Assembly (NCBI GenBank): GCA_900465665.1
Contig: UBJO01000013.1
Coordinates: forward strand, 1 to 64,000
Reading direction: 5' to 3'
From: Hyphomicrobiales bacterium
Lineage (GTDB): Bacteria > Pseudomonadota > Alphaproteobacteria > Rhizobiales > Rhizobiaceae
DNA: 64,000 nt
Shown here: piece by piece, positions 27,736 to 36,458 of the stretch
Position numbering within the stretch: position 1 is the stretch's first letter
Layout of the letters: every line of letters begins with the position of its first letter
Program-made: the position numbers and the translations under genes
Notes under the pieces: model-generated
What the model was told of the DNA's origin: nothing
The model's database searches: none
The model's input: the letters and a program-made list of their open reading frames with translations, nothing else

Positions 27736-28963
27736 CGGGAACCTTCGAGCCATCGGCTCTGATGCCGTCAACATCGACCTTGTCGGAGCCGATCATCCAG
27801 TCGATGTGGATCAGGCTGTAATTACCGCCCTGCGCCTTGATCTGCTCCTGGCTGAGGTTGGCGCCATCGAGGAAGCACTTGGAATAGCACTGGCCGAGCG
27901 CGATGTGGCACGAGGCGTTTTCGTCGAACAGCGTGTTGTAGAACAAGATGCCGCTGGCCGAAATCGGCGAGGAATGCGGCACCAGCGCCACTTCGCCGAG
28001 CCGGCGCGCGCCTTCATCGGTATCGAGCACCTTGTTCAGCACTTCCTCGCCGCGCGACGCCTTCGCCTCGACGATCCGGCCGCCCTCGAACTTCACGCGG
28101 ATGTTGTCGATCAGCGTGCCCTGGTGAGACAGCGGCTTGGTGCTCGACACATAACCCTCGACGCGCAGCGCATGCGGCGTCGTGAACACTTCTTCGGTCG
28201 GGATATTCGGGTTGCAGGTAATGCCGTTCTTGGCGGTCGAGGCGCCGCCGTGCCACTCGTGGCCATCGGCGAGCCCGACCGTCAAATCCGTGCCCGGGCC
28301 GGTGAAATGCAGTGCCGAGAAGCGCTCGCCATTCAGCCAGCTGGAGCGCTTCCTGAGATTGGCGTTATGCTCCGCCCAGGCGGCGATCGGGTCCTCGACG
28401 TCGACGCGCGAGGCGGCGAAAATCGCCTTGGCGAGCTTGGCGACCGCAATCGGCTCGGGATCGTTGGGGAACACCAGCTTTGCCCAGGCCGGGTTCGGAT
28501 AGGAGACGATGTTCCAGTTGATGTCGAAGTTGGAGATCTTCTCGAGCGCCGGCTTGTAGGCCGTCGACATCGCCCGGTTGGCGCGGCCGACCTTGGCGGG
28601 GTCCTGCTCGGAGAGCATCATCGGATTGTCGCCGGCAACCGCGAGCCGCGCCGCCCCGTTCGCATAGGCCTTCGCCATGCCCTCGTAGAGCCAGCTGGAC
28701 GCCCGGTCGAAGCTCGCGTCATTGGCATATTGATAGCGCGCCAGCGTCGATTCCTCGTCGGAATAGAACGCGCTGACCAGACCCGCGCCCGCCATATAGG
28801 CATGCTTGGTGATCTGCCGCACCAGCGGCAGCGCCACGACCGGCGCGGTGATCACGAGATCCTGGCCGCTCTGAAGCTGCAGCCCGACCTTGACGGCGAC
28901 TTCGGCGAGCTTGTCGAGCTTGATGGGGTCCACGGCGTTATCGCCCTGCGGCATGTAGTTCAT
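27710..28963 (-). CDS. Aminopeptidase, M29 (thermophilic AmpS/T) family
   Basis: A 417-residue two-metal aminopeptidase that removes N-terminal residues from peptides. Recognisable segments are LDKLAEVAVKVGLQLQSGQD at the N-terminus, TGPGTDLTVGLADGHEWHGG, NIPTEEVFTTPHALRVEGYV and GRIVEAKASRGEE. The metal-site region near the C-terminus is GEVALVPHSSPIS, then HIALGQCYSKCF and SLIHIDWMIGSDKVDVDG. Length is normal. It is monocistronic and converges with the EamA transporter gene. Confidence 0.93.
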   Translation of the reverse strand: MNYMPQGDNAVDPIKLDKLAEVAVKVGLQLQSGQDLVITAPVVALPLVRQITKHAYMAGAGLVSAFYSDEESTLARYQYANDASFDRASSWLYEGMAKAYANGAARLAVAGDNPMMLSEQDPAKVGRANRAMSTAYKPALEKISNFDINWNIVSYPNPAWAKLVFPNDPEPIAVAKLAKAIFAASRVDVEDPIAAWAEHNANLRKRSSWLNGERFSALHFTGPGTDLTVGLADGHEWHGGASTAKNGITCNPNIPTEEVFTTPHALRVEGYVSSTKPLSHQGTLIDNIRVKFEGGRIVEAKASRGEEVLNKVLDTDEGARRLGEVALVPHSSPISASGILFYNTLFDENASCHIALGQCYSKCFLDGANLSQEQIKAQGGNYSLIHIDWMIGSDKVDVDGIRADGSKVPVMRQGEWA

Positions 28964-29041
28964 GATCGATCACCTTCTGAAACGAACGGACAGGGCATCA
29001 GACTTAGACCCCTTTGCGGCGAAATTGAAGCTCGAAGACAA

Positions 29042-29515
29042 TCAGGCGACGAGCGCCGCGGCCGTCGCTTTCAACACGTCGAGCGCATCCTTCGGCGCGA
29101 GCCGCACCTGCAATCCGCGCTGCCCGCCATTCATGTAGACGAGGGCTTCAGTCATTGCCGCTTCCTCGATCGCCGTCGGCACGAGCTTCTTCTGGCCGAA
29201 CGGGCTGATGCCGCCGACATGGTAGCCGGTCAGTCGCTCGGCATCCGCCGGCTTCATCATGTTCGCCGACTTGCCCTTGAAGGCAGCGGCGAGCTTTTTC
29301 ATGCTGACCTCGCGATCGGAGGGGACGACGACGCAGACTGCTTTGCCGTCCACCTCTGCCATCAGCGTCTTCAACACGCGGTGTGGCTCCTCGCCGATCG
29401 CTTCGGCCGCCTGCAGACCGATCCGCTCGGCGTTCGGATCGTACTCATAGGTGTGGACGGTGAAGGCCACCTTGGCCTTCTCCAGAACCTGTGTTGCCCG
29501 CGTCGTCTTCGACAT
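29042..29515 (-). CDS. ybaK: YbaK/EbsC-type Cys-tRNA(Pro) deacylase
   Basis: A 157-residue editing enzyme that hydrolyses mischarged Cys-tRNA(Pro). It has KVAFTVHTYEYDPNAERIGL, then EPHRVLKTLMAEVDGKAVCV with the catalytic Lys in the KTL segment, then GYHVGGISPFGQKKLVPTAI, all typical of the YbaK branch. ATG 29515 gives the normal N-terminus MSKTTRATQVLEKAKV. It lies four bases after the ArsC-like gene on the same strand and is surely co-transcribed. Confidence 0.92.
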   Translation of the reverse strand: MSKTTRATQVLEKAKVAFTVHTYEYDPNAERIGLQAAEAIGEEPHRVLKTLMAEVDGKAVCVVVPSDREVSMKKLAAAFKGKSANMMKPADAERLTGYHVGGISPFGQKKLVPTAIEEAAMTEALVYMNGGQRGLQVRLAPKDALDVLKATAAALVA

Positions 29516-29519
29516 CCGA

Positions 29520-29870
29520 TCAGCCCTTGAAGAACCCGCCATAGATCTCCGGTTTGAAGCCGACCAGAAGCTTGCCGTCGGCCTCGACAACAGGCCGCTT
29601 GATCATCGACGGCTGCTCCAGCATCAGGGCGATCGCCTTCTCGCGATCAAGGTTTTCGCGGGCGTCATCCGGCAGCTTGCGGAAGGTCGTGCCGGCGCGG
29701 TTGAGCACCGTTTCCCAGCCCGCTTCCTGCGTCCACTTTTCCAGATGCGCCCGGTCGATACCTGAAGCCTTGTAGTCGTGGAAATCATAGGCGACGTCGT
29801 GCTCTTCCAGCCAGGTGCGGGCCTTCTTCATCGTGTCGCAGTTCTTGATGCCATAGATGGTGACGGTCAT
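29520..29870 (-). CDS. ArsC/Spx-like reductase family protein (YffB-type)
   Basis: A 116-residue thioredoxin-fold protein. TVTIYGIKNCDTMKKARTWL contains a single Cys at the position of the ArsC/YffB active site, and SMIKRPVVEADGKLLVGFKP is the conserved C-terminal segment. It lacks the extra cysteines of true arsenate reductases, so it is closer to YffB, a possible glutathione-dependent reductase. It is in an operon with ybaK. Arsenate detoxification is unlikely here because no ars genes are nearby. Confidence 0.85.
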   Translation of the reverse strand: MTVTIYGIKNCDTMKKARTWLEEHDVAYDFHDYKASGIDRAHLEKWTQEAGWETVLNRAGTTFRKLPDDARENLDREKAIALMLEQPSMIKRPVVEADGKLLVGFKPEIYGGFFKG

Positions 29871-29899
29871 TCGGTTCTTCCCAATCGGTTCTAAGGCGT

Positions 29900-30955
29900 T
29901 CAGTTTTCCAGCGCGCCCGGCTTGCGCACGACCTTGCTGGCCGCCCCACAGGCGATCTTCATCAGGTCGGCGCGGCGGCGCACCAGGCGCGACGAGGTGC
30001 GGGTGACGATCAGACCCGCCTGCGGCGCGCGCACGTCGATCGCGCCATCGGCCATGCCCGGCCGGGTGAGGATGGTCGCCAAGAGATCGCCTTCCTTGAT
30101 CTCCTCGCCGATGTTGCGATGGAACAGGACAGTGCCGGCCTCAGGCGCGCGGATCATCTCGATATTGTCGAGCGGCACGGCAGGGCCGGTGAAGGGCGCA
30201 AGCGTAACCTGATGAGCGATGGCGCCGCGTGCGGCGAGGAAGTTGAACAGCCCCTCGGCATCCTTCTTCGCCATCTCGGGATAGACGTCGCGCATGCCGC
30301 GAAGCTCGACGGTGACCGATAGCTTGCCCGGCAGCCGCGTCTTCTTTTCCTGCGTTTCGTGCTTCCAGGCATAGCCGATCGCCTCTTCGAAGGCCGAGCT
30401 TTCGCCATCCGACAGGAGCACCGCTTCCATGTCGAGTGCTGCTGCGAGATCGGCCGCTTCCGGCCAGAAGGCCTCGTCGATATAGGCATATTGCAGCGAT
30501 TCATCGTCGCAATGCAGGTCGATCACCAGATCCGCTTCGAGCGCCATATGCATCAGCTGCCGCTTCAGCCGATCGACGGCGTTGTAGCGGTCGAGCTCGG
30601 CCACCAGCCCGTCGCGATCCTTGACCGAGATCAGCGGGAACTCGCGGTTGAAATTGGTGCGCGTCCCAAGATCGAACCGGCCCTGCAGCTCGCCGAAATG
30701 CGATTGCGCCGCACCAACAGGATTGGCGTGTGGAACGATCGTGATATCGCTGCGGATTTCGCCGGCGCTCTCAGCCGCGCGCAGTTTCTCGCAGAGGAAA
30801 TGCACCAGCGCAGTGCCCGGCAGCTCGTTGGCATGCAGAGCCGCCTGGATATAGATCTTCGGCGCCTTCGGGTCGCTACCCTTGAAGCGCAGCACCGGCA
30901 GCCGCCACTCCATTCCCGCCGTATCGCCTGAAATGATGATCTCGGACCTATCCAT
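29900..30955 (-). CDS. Succinylglutamate desuccinylase/aspartoacylase-family protein
   Basis: A 351-residue zinc-dependent deacylase or carboxypeptidase-like protein. Metal ligands are visible in IYIQAALHANELPGTALVHF (His and Glu) and ADLVIDLHCDDESLQY (His), and VTVELRGMRD holds the catalytic Glu. The C-terminal ~110 residues form a beta-rich biotinyl-lipoyl-like domain (AGTVLFHRNIGEEIKEGDLL). I use ATG 30955 because GGAGA lies just before it; Met codons at 30979 and 31012 lack a binding site. The substrate is not known. Confidence 0.87.
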   Translation of the reverse strand: MDRSEIIISGDTAGMEWRLPVLRFKGSDPKAPKIYIQAALHANELPGTALVHFLCEKLRAAESAGEIRSDITIVPHANPVGAAQSHFGELQGRFDLGTRTNFNREFPLISVKDRDGLVAELDRYNAVDRLKRQLMHMALEADLVIDLHCDDESLQYAYIDEAFWPEAADLAAALDMEAVLLSDGESSAFEEAIGYAWKHETQEKKTRLPGKLSVTVELRGMRDVYPEMAKKDAEGLFNFLAARGAIAHQVTLAPFTGPAVPLDNIEMIRAPEAGTVLFHRNIGEEIKEGDLLATILTRPGMADGAIDVRAPQAGLIVTRTSSRLVRRRADLMKIACGAASKVVRKPGALEN

Positions 30956-31023
30956 CTTTGTCTCCGCTGCTGCTGTCATTGCTGCAGCAGCTTTAAGCGC
31001 GTTCCGATGCATGAGGCAAGGTG

Positions 31024-31641
31024 TCAGCCGCGTTCGCTGAGCGGCCAGCTTTCCACATGCTCGTAAGTCGGCTCACCCGGCCGCTTGTGCAGGAGCACGA
31101 ACTCCCGCGCGGGCATGACGACCGGCGTCGCAAGCGTCGTCTTTGCCACCGTCTCGTCGGCGTAAAACAGCGTCGCATGCGGCTGGAAATCGGCTTTCAC
31201 ATGCGGGTCGCAGCCGATCGCATGCATCTCGATACCGATCTGGATATGCAGCTGTCGCAACAGTTCCCGACCGCCATTGCCCGAGAGCACGATGGCGTTG
31301 CGCGACGCCGTCCTGAACGTCGCGACATGGTCGAAGCTGAGATCGAACCGGCAGGCATCGACCGCCGACGCTGCCTGGCAAGCCGCGAAGATCATCTCGT
31401 CCTTGATCTTCTCGGCGCTGGCGACTCCATAGAGCGAAACGTGCAACCGCTCGGGCGTCATGGGCGAGAGCAGCCCGTCGTGCTCCCTCTGCAGGCGGGT
31501 CTGTATCTCCATACAGGATTGTCGCGCTTCGGGATCCGGCAGGATCGCGAAAAACAGGGTTTCTTTGCCAAATCTTGACGATTTCGGGCGCATCGTGCGG
31601 CTTGCGAAATCGAAGGACGATTGCGTGTTCTGTTCGTGCAT
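31024..31641 (-). CDS. 2'-5' RNA ligase / cyclic phosphodiesterase family protein
   Basis: A 205-residue member of the 2H phosphoesterase superfamily (LigT/ThpR). The two catalytic H-x-T/S motifs are in PERLHVSLYG and ADFQPHATLFYADE. Such enzymes open 2',3'-cyclic phosphates on RNA or ligate 2'-5' bonds in vitro. I use ATG 31641; a Met 18 bases upstream is an alternative. It runs in the same direction as the deacylase gene, 68 bases upstream of it, and is divergent from a GT4 gene. Confidence 0.87.
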   Translation of the reverse strand: MHEQNTQSSFDFASRTMRPKSSRFGKETLFFAILPDPEARQSCMEIQTRLQREHDGLLSPMTPERLHVSLYGVASAEKIKDEMIFAACQAASAVDACRFDLSFDHVATFRTASRNAIVLSGNGGRELLRQLHIQIGIEMHAIGCDPHVKADFQPHATLFYADETVAKTTLATPVVMPAREFVLLHKRPGEPTYEHVESWPLSERG

Positions 31642-31764
31642 GACCAACCACCGGAGCATCCGCCCCGCCTCTGTCTATCCAGGGAACGCAGGGATGGTAG
31701 CAGGTGAATTGAGGAAATCAAGAACAAAAGAAGAACATTCAATATCGATGCCGGGAGTTTGTTC

Positions 31765-32994
31765 ATGCGTATCCTGATGGCCTGCGCGGCCTTTCCGCCC
31801 TTTATCGATGGCGGCGGCCCGATCTCGGCGATGATGGTCGCCAAGCTCCTGATCGCGGCTGGTCACGACCTCGAAGTCGTCAACGTCTCGGGCGAAGACA
31901 GGCACGAGGTCTATGACGGCGTGCCCGTGCACCGCCTGAAGACGCTCAATATCGACTGGAACTACCGGCTTCCCCGGCCGGGCTGGAAGAAGCTGATCTG
32001 GCACGCGCTGGAGAATTTCAATCCGCGCGCCTACCTCGTCATGCGCCGCGAAATCCGCCGCTTCAAGCCGGATATCGTGCTGACCGACAGCATCGAAAAC
32101 ATCAACGTCGCCACCTGGGCGGCGGCCAAGCGTTCAGGCGTGCCGGTCTGCCATATCCTGCGCAGCGCCTTCCTCTTGTGCTGGAAGGCCAGCATGCGGC
32201 GCGGCGACGACAATTGCGTGCGCGCCTGTTCCTCCTGCCAGGTTTCGTCCTACGGCAAGAAGTTCTTCTCGCGCTATGTCGATGCCGTGATCGGCGAAAC
32301 CGATTTCATCATCGGCCGCCACACCGAGCATGATTATTTCCCCAATGCCAGCACCCACCGCGTGCCCGGCGCCGTATTGCCGGCTGCCCGCAGCGAACCG
32401 CGCAAGGCACCCGAGGGGCCGATGCGCTTCGGCTTCATCGGCGTGCATGATCCGGTGAAGGGCCTCGATACGCTGGCCAGCGCCGCCCATCGGCTGGTGA
32501 ATGACCAGAACGTCCGCTTCGTCATCGCCGGCAGCGCCAAGAGCGATTATTCGAAGTCGCTGCCGCAGAAGTTTCCCGGCGAGAACACGAAGTTCCTCGG
32601 CTGGACCAAGCCCGAGGATTTCTTCCCTCAGATCGACGTGCTCGTGGTGCCCTCGCTCTTCCGCGAGCCCTTCGGCCGCGTGGTGATCGAAGCCTTCGCG
32701 CAGGGCGTCCCCGTCATCGGCGCCCGCTCCGGCGGCATTCCGGAATCGATCGATCCGGGCAAGGACGGCTATCTCTTCGACCCCGGCGACGACAAGGCGC
32801 TGGCCGCCGAGATCGCATCCATGGCGGCGAAACCAGAGGCCATTCCCGCGCTGTCGCGCGCAGCGTTAGAGGCCGCGCGCCGCTACGAGCCGCAAAAGAT
32901 CGCCGCCGGCTTCGACGTCGTTTTCGCCAAGCTGCGCCCGGATCTGGCAAAGCCACCGCAGGAAGACGCCGAACCTCGCCAGGCACACGGCTGA
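31765..32994 (+). CDS. Group 1 (GT4-like) glycosyltransferase
   Basis: A 409-residue GT-B fold retaining glycosyltransferase. The N-terminal domain begins MRILMACAAFPPFIDGGGPI, with the glycine-rich loop of the family. The C-terminal donor-binding domain (~220-390) has RFGFIGVHDPVKGLDTLASA, DVLVVPSLFREPFGRVVIEA (E-x7-E motif) and VPVIGARSGGIPESI. A Cys-rich stretch at ~145-165 (CWKASMRRGDDNCVRACSSC) is unusual and could bind a metal. It probably acts in surface polysaccharide synthesis. It stands alone. ATG 31765 has GGGAG upstream. Confidence 0.88.
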   Translation: MRILMACAAFPPFIDGGGPISAMMVAKLLIAAGHDLEVVNVSGEDRHEVYDGVPVHRLKTLNIDWNYRLPRPGWKKLIWHALENFNPRAYLVMRREIRRFKPDIVLTDSIENINVATWAAAKRSGVPVCHILRSAFLLCWKASMRRGDDNCVRACSSCQVSSYGKKFFSRYVDAVIGETDFIIGRHTEHDYFPNASTHRVPGAVLPAARSEPRKAPEGPMRFGFIGVHDPVKGLDTLASAAHRLVNDQNVRFVIAGSAKSDYSKSLPQKFPGENTKFLGWTKPEDFFPQIDVLVVPSLFREPFGRVVIEAFAQGVPVIGARSGGIPESIDPGKDGYLFDPGDDKALAAEIASMAAKPEAIPALSRAALEAARRYEPQKIAAGFDVVFAKLRPDLAKPPQEDAEPRQAHG

Positions 32995-33105
32995 CCGCCA
33001 GTTCGCCACGCGCAAGAAACGGGTTGAATTCTTGGCCGGCAGGCACGATTTTCGGGTGAGGCCGATCTTGAGGTCGGCAAGCTTCGATATCGGGAGGCGA
33101 GACCC

Positions 33106-33666
33106 ATGGCCCAACAAGCACAGCATTACGCCATCTTCGAAACCGCGGGCGGTTTCTGCGGCATCGCATGGAACGCCATCGGCATCACCCGCTTCCAGCT
33201 GCCGACATCAAACGCGGACGGAACCGAACGCCTGCTGCTGCGCCGCGTCCCCGATGCCGAGCCGGCATCCCCGACGCCTGACATCGCGCAAGCCATCGCC
33301 GCCGTAAAACGCTACTTCGCCGGCGAGCCGATCGACTTCTCCGATCTCGCGCTCGATCTCGCCGGCCAGGACGACTTCTTCCGCGACATCTACGCCGCCG
33401 CCCGCCGCCTCCGCTGGGGCGAAACGACCACCTACGGCGCGCTCGCCAAAGAGCTCGGCCATGGCCATGAAGCCGCCCGCGACGTCGGCCAGGCGATGGC
33501 CAAAAACCCCGTCGCGCTGATCATCCCCTGCCACCGCGTTCTCGCAGCCGGCAACAAGATCGGCGGCTTCTCGGCACCGGGCGGCTCGGTGTCGAAGGCA
33601 AGGATGCTGGAACTGGAAGGTGTCAAGCTGGCGCCGCCGAAGCCGGTGCAGCAGTCGTTGTTTTGA
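33106..33666 (+). CDS. ogt: Methylated-DNA--protein-cysteine methyltransferase
   Basis: A 186-residue suicide repair protein that removes the alkyl group from O6-methylguanine. The active site is PVALIIPCHRVLAAGNKIGGF (PCHRV, Cys acceptor), preceded by the DNA-binding helix RLRWGETTTYGALAKELGHG. It has no Ada regulatory domain, so it is the constitutive Ogt type. A GGGAGGCGAG stretch precedes the ATG. It is followed by a palindromic intergenic element. Confidence 0.94.
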   Translation: MAQQAQHYAIFETAGGFCGIAWNAIGITRFQLPTSNADGTERLLLRRVPDAEPASPTPDIAQAIAAVKRYFAGEPIDFSDLALDLAGQDDFFRDIYAAARRLRWGETTTYGALAKELGHGHEAARDVGQAMAKNPVALIIPCHRVLAAGNKIGGFSAPGGSVSKARMLELEGVKLAPPKPVQQSLF

Positions 33667-33700
33667 GGAGCGGTGGCTAGTTCCGGCTACCCGCTTCAGC

Positions 33701-33876
33701 CATGCACGTTGAACCTCTTGAGGCGTGCTTAGATACTCGGGACAAGCCCGAGTATGACGGCTGAGTAGGCGGAAACGCGCGTAACCCATTGAGACGTATG
33801 GCGCGCACACACTCCACCGTCATGCTCGGTCTTGTGCCGAGCATCTGCGCACGCCTCAGCTGGCTCAACATGAATG
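33701..33876. repeat. MITE-like palindromic intergenic element
   Basis: A single ~176-bp element whose two ends are imperfect inverted repeats (33701-33715 and 33862-33876, sharing the GTTGA-CC core). Each half carries its own palindrome: 33733-33755 (ATACTCGGG paired with CCCGAGTAT) and 33822-33844 (ATGCTCGG paired with CCGAGCAT). It is the same family as the tandem repeats at 15.9-16.5 kb, but the arms differ by compensating base changes. Confidence 0.75.
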
Positions 33877-33961
33877 GACGCTTGGCGTGACGGTATCCTC
33901 AGGCACTCTTGAGCGCGCTCACCATTCCGGCTATATTACTGGAAATATCGGGAGGCCTCTC

Positions 33962-34261
33962 ATGAGCAGCTCGCAGAAACGCGCCATCCAGAATTACCGC
34001 TCGCGCCTTAGCGAGCGCGGCCTGTCGCGCTTCGAGGTGCTCGGGCGTGATGAGGATCGCGATCTGATACGCTCGCTCGCCCGCCGTCTTGCCGAAGACA
34101 CGCCTGAGGCCTCGGATCTGCGTGCGACTGTCAGCCGATCCATATCGGGCGAGCCGCCGGCAAAGGGCGGCATATTGGCAGCGCTGAGGCGCTCGCCTCT
34201 GGTGGGTGCCGAACTTGATCTCGATCGTCCCCGTGAAGAAGGGCGAGAGGTCGATATTTGA
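33962..34261 (+). CDS. VapB-like antitoxin
   Basis: A 99-residue protein directly upstream of a PIN toxin and overlapping it by four bases. The first ~60 residues (AIQNYRSRLSERGLSRFEVL, then DRDLIRSLARRLAEDTPEAS) resemble plasmid-stabilisation antitoxins that form a ribbon-helix-helix or related DNA-binding head. The C-terminal part (GGILAALRRSPLVGAELDLD) would wrap the toxin. GGGAGG precedes ATG 33962. It should neutralise the toxin and repress the operon. Confidence 0.8.
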   Translation: MSSSQKRAIQNYRSRLSERGLSRFEVLGRDEDRDLIRSLARRLAEDTPEASDLRATVSRSISGEPPAKGGILAALRRSPLVGAELDLDRPREEGREVDI

Positions 34262-34689
34262 CCCGTTTCCTGCTCGACACCAACATCATCAGCAACATCA
34301 CCAAGCCGATGCCATCGCAGGCTCTGCTGGAATGGATGTCGGCGCAAATGGACGACGATCTCTTCATCGCGTCGCTGACGATCGCAGAGATCCGCAAAGG
34401 CGTCCTGGAAAAGCCAGCGGGAAAGAAACGCGACCAATTGGAAACATGGTTCGCGGGGCCGGAAGGGCCCATGTCGCTCTTCTCCGGCCGCATTCTGCCC
34501 TTCGATGAGGCGGCAAGCCTGGTTTGGGGGCGGCTGATGGCCGAGGGTAAGGCGAGGGGGCGGCCGCGCAGTGCTCTCGACATGATTGTCGCCGCCATCG
34601 CCGAGGCCAACGGCTGCATCGTCGTCACCGACAACGAGCGCGACTTCGACGGGATCGACTACATCAATCCGATGCGCGGCACCGTCTGA
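34258..34689 (+). CDS. VapC-like PIN-domain toxin
   Basis: A 143-residue PIN ribonuclease. The acidic catalytic residues are visible: Asp in TRFLLDTNIISN, Glu in SLTIAEIRKGVLEK, Asp in RSALDMIVAAIAEANG and Asp in IVVTDNERDFDG. The start is TTG 34258, inside the overlap TTGA with the antitoxin stop, so its translation should be coupled to and weaker than that of the antitoxin. Such toxins cut tRNA or rRNA. It is intact, with all four acidic residues. Confidence 0.88.
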   Translation: MTRFLLDTNIISNITKPMPSQALLEWMSAQMDDDLFIASLTIAEIRKGVLEKPAGKKRDQLETWFAGPEGPMSLFSGRILPFDEAASLVWGRLMAEGKARGRPRSALDMIVAAIAEANGCIVVTDNERDFDGIDYINPMRGTV

Positions 34690-34703
34690 CACCACTCCAC
34701 AAA

Positions 34704-34738
34704 CAAAAATGCCGCCAGGCGCATCACGCCGGCGGCAT
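34704..34738 (-). terminator. Intrinsic terminator of guaA
   Basis: On the minus strand an 8-bp stem (34731-34738 with 34709-34716) with a 14-base loop is followed by a run of T (34704-34708). It lies 34 bases past the guaA stop codon. Confidence 0.75.
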
Positions 34739-34771
34739 CATTGTCAGCGCAAGGCAATCAGCCCCGAACCT

Positions 34772-36334
34772 TCACTCCCACTCGATCGTGCCCGGCGGCT
34801 TGCTCGTCACATCATACACCACGCGGTTGATCCCGCGCACCTCGTTGATGATGCGGGTGGCGGCGCGGCCGAGGAATTCCATGTCGTAGTGGTAAAAATC
34901 CGCCGTCATGCCGTCGACGGAGGTCACGGCGCGCAGGGCGCAGACGAATTCGTAGGTGCGGCCGTCGCCCATGACGCCGACGGTCTGTACCGGGAGCAGG
35001 ACGGCAAACGCCTGCCAGATCGCGTCGTAGAGACCGGCCTTGCGGATTTCGTCGAGATAGATGGCGTCGGCTTCGCGGAGAATCTCCAGCTTTTCGCGGG
35101 TGATGCCGCCCGGGCAGCGGATCGCGAGGCCGGGGCCCGGGAAGGGGTGGCGGCCGATGAACGAGTCAGGCAGGCCGAGCTCCTTGCCGAGCACGCGCAC
35201 TTCGTCCTTGAAGAGTTCGCGCAGCGGCTCGACGAGCTGCATGTTCATGCGTTCAGGCAGGCCACCGACATTGTGGTGCGACTTGATGGTCACCGACGGG
35301 CCGCCGGTGAAGGAAACGCTTTCGATTACGTCGGGATAGAGCGTACCCTGGCCGAGGAAATCGGCGCCGCCGAGCTTCTTGGCCTCTTCCTCGAAGGTCT
35401 CGATGAACAGGCGGCCGATGATCTTGCGCTTGGTCTCGGGATCGGAAACACCTTCGAGCTCGCCGATGAACTTGTCGGCCGCATCCACGTGGATCAGGTG
35501 CAGATTGTAATGTTCGCGGAACATGGCGACGACATTGGCCGCCTCGTCCTTGCGCATCAGGCCGTGGTCGACGAGCACGCAGGTGAGCTTGTCGCCGATT
35601 GCCTCGTGGATCAGCAGAGCCGCGACCGAGCTGTCGACGCCGCCGGAAAGAGCGCAAAGCACGCGCTTGTCGCCGACCTGCTTGCGGATTTCTTCGACCG
35701 CCTTCTGGCGGTAGGCAGACATCGACCAGTCGCCCTTGATGCCGGCGATGTTGTGAATGAAGTTGCCGATCAGCTTGGCGCCATCGGGCGTGTGGACCAC
35801 CTCGGGGTGGAACTGCACGCCGTAATACTTGCGCTTCTCGTCGGCGATGAAGGCATAGGGTGCGTTCGGCGAAGTGGCGACGACCTTGAAGCCTTCGGGA
35901 AGCGCGGTGACGCGGTCGCCATGGCTCATCCACACCTGGTGGCGCGAACCCTTCGACCAGAGGCCTTCGAACAATTCGCTGTCTTCGTCGACTTCGAGGA
36001 AGGCGCGGCCGAATTCGCGATGATGGCCGCTCTCAACCTTGCCGCCGAGCTGCATGCACATCGTCTGCTGGCCGTAGCAGATGCCGAAAACGGGAAGGCC
36101 GCTGTCGAAGATGATCTGGGGGGCGCGGGGCGAACCCTCATCGACCGTCGAGGCCGGGCTGCCGGACAGGATCACGGCCTTCGGCTTCAGGCTGTTGAAG
36201 CCTTCTTCGGCGGACTGGAAGGGGACGATCTCGCAGTAGACGCCCGCTTCGCGCACGCGGCGCGCGATCAGCTGGGTTACCTGGCTGCCGAAATCGACGA
36301 TGAGAACGCTGTCGGGATGTGCTGTCTGGGTCAT
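34772..36334 (-). CDS. guaA: GMP synthase (glutamine-hydrolysing)
   Basis: A 520-residue enzyme that converts XMP to GMP. The N-terminal class I glutamine amidotransferase domain (~1-200) has the nucleophile Cys in [14 protein letters not shown] and His-Glu in [12 protein letters not shown]. The ATP pyrophosphatase domain begins with the P-loop [14 protein letters not shown]. The C-terminal dimerisation domain contains [19 protein letters not shown] and ends PPGTIEWE, as usual. It is a single gene with its own terminator. Confidence 0.98.
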   Translation of the reverse strand: MTQTAHPDSVLIVDFGSQVTQLIARRVREAGVYCEIVPFQSAEEGFNSLKPKAVILSGSPASTVDEGSPRAPQIIFDSGLPVFGICYGQQTMCMQLGGKVESGHHREFGRAFLEVDEDSELFEGLWSKGSRHQVWMSHGDRVTALPEGFKVVATSPNAPYAFIADEKRKYYGVQFHPEVVHTPDGAKLIGNFIHNIAGIKGDWSMSAYRQKAVEEIRKQVGDKRVLCALSGGVDSSVAALLIHEAIGDKLTCVLVDHGLMRKDEAANVVAMFREHYNLHLIHVDAADKFIGELEGVSDPETKRKIIGRLFIETFEEEAKKLGGADFLGQGTLYPDVIESVSFTGGPSVTIKSHHNVGGLPERMNMQLVEPLRELFKDEVRVLGKELGLPDSFIGRHPFPGPGLAIRCPGGITREKLEILREADAIYLDEIRKAGLYDAIWQAFAVLLPVQTVGVMGDGRTYEFVCALRAVTSVDGMTADFYHYDMEFLGRAATRIINEVRGINRVVYDVTSKPPGTIEWE

Positions 36335-36458
36335 GGCGAGCCTTTAATGAAAAGCACCCGGTCTTGCAATGCGGGAAATCCGCCGCCGCGGGATTTTATT
36401 GCATCGATTGTCCCGCTTTCGCAGGGCCTGAAGCTGGTTTTCTTGGGCGCCGAGAGCG

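Noticed and set aside
27695..29530. 611-codon plus-strand frame
   Set aside because: Antisense to the M29 aminopeptidase and ybaK genes, with no domain.
29520..29870. Arsenate reductase
   Set aside because: Only the N-terminal Cys is present, no ars genes are adjacent, and it pairs with ybaK, so the YffB-like reading is better.
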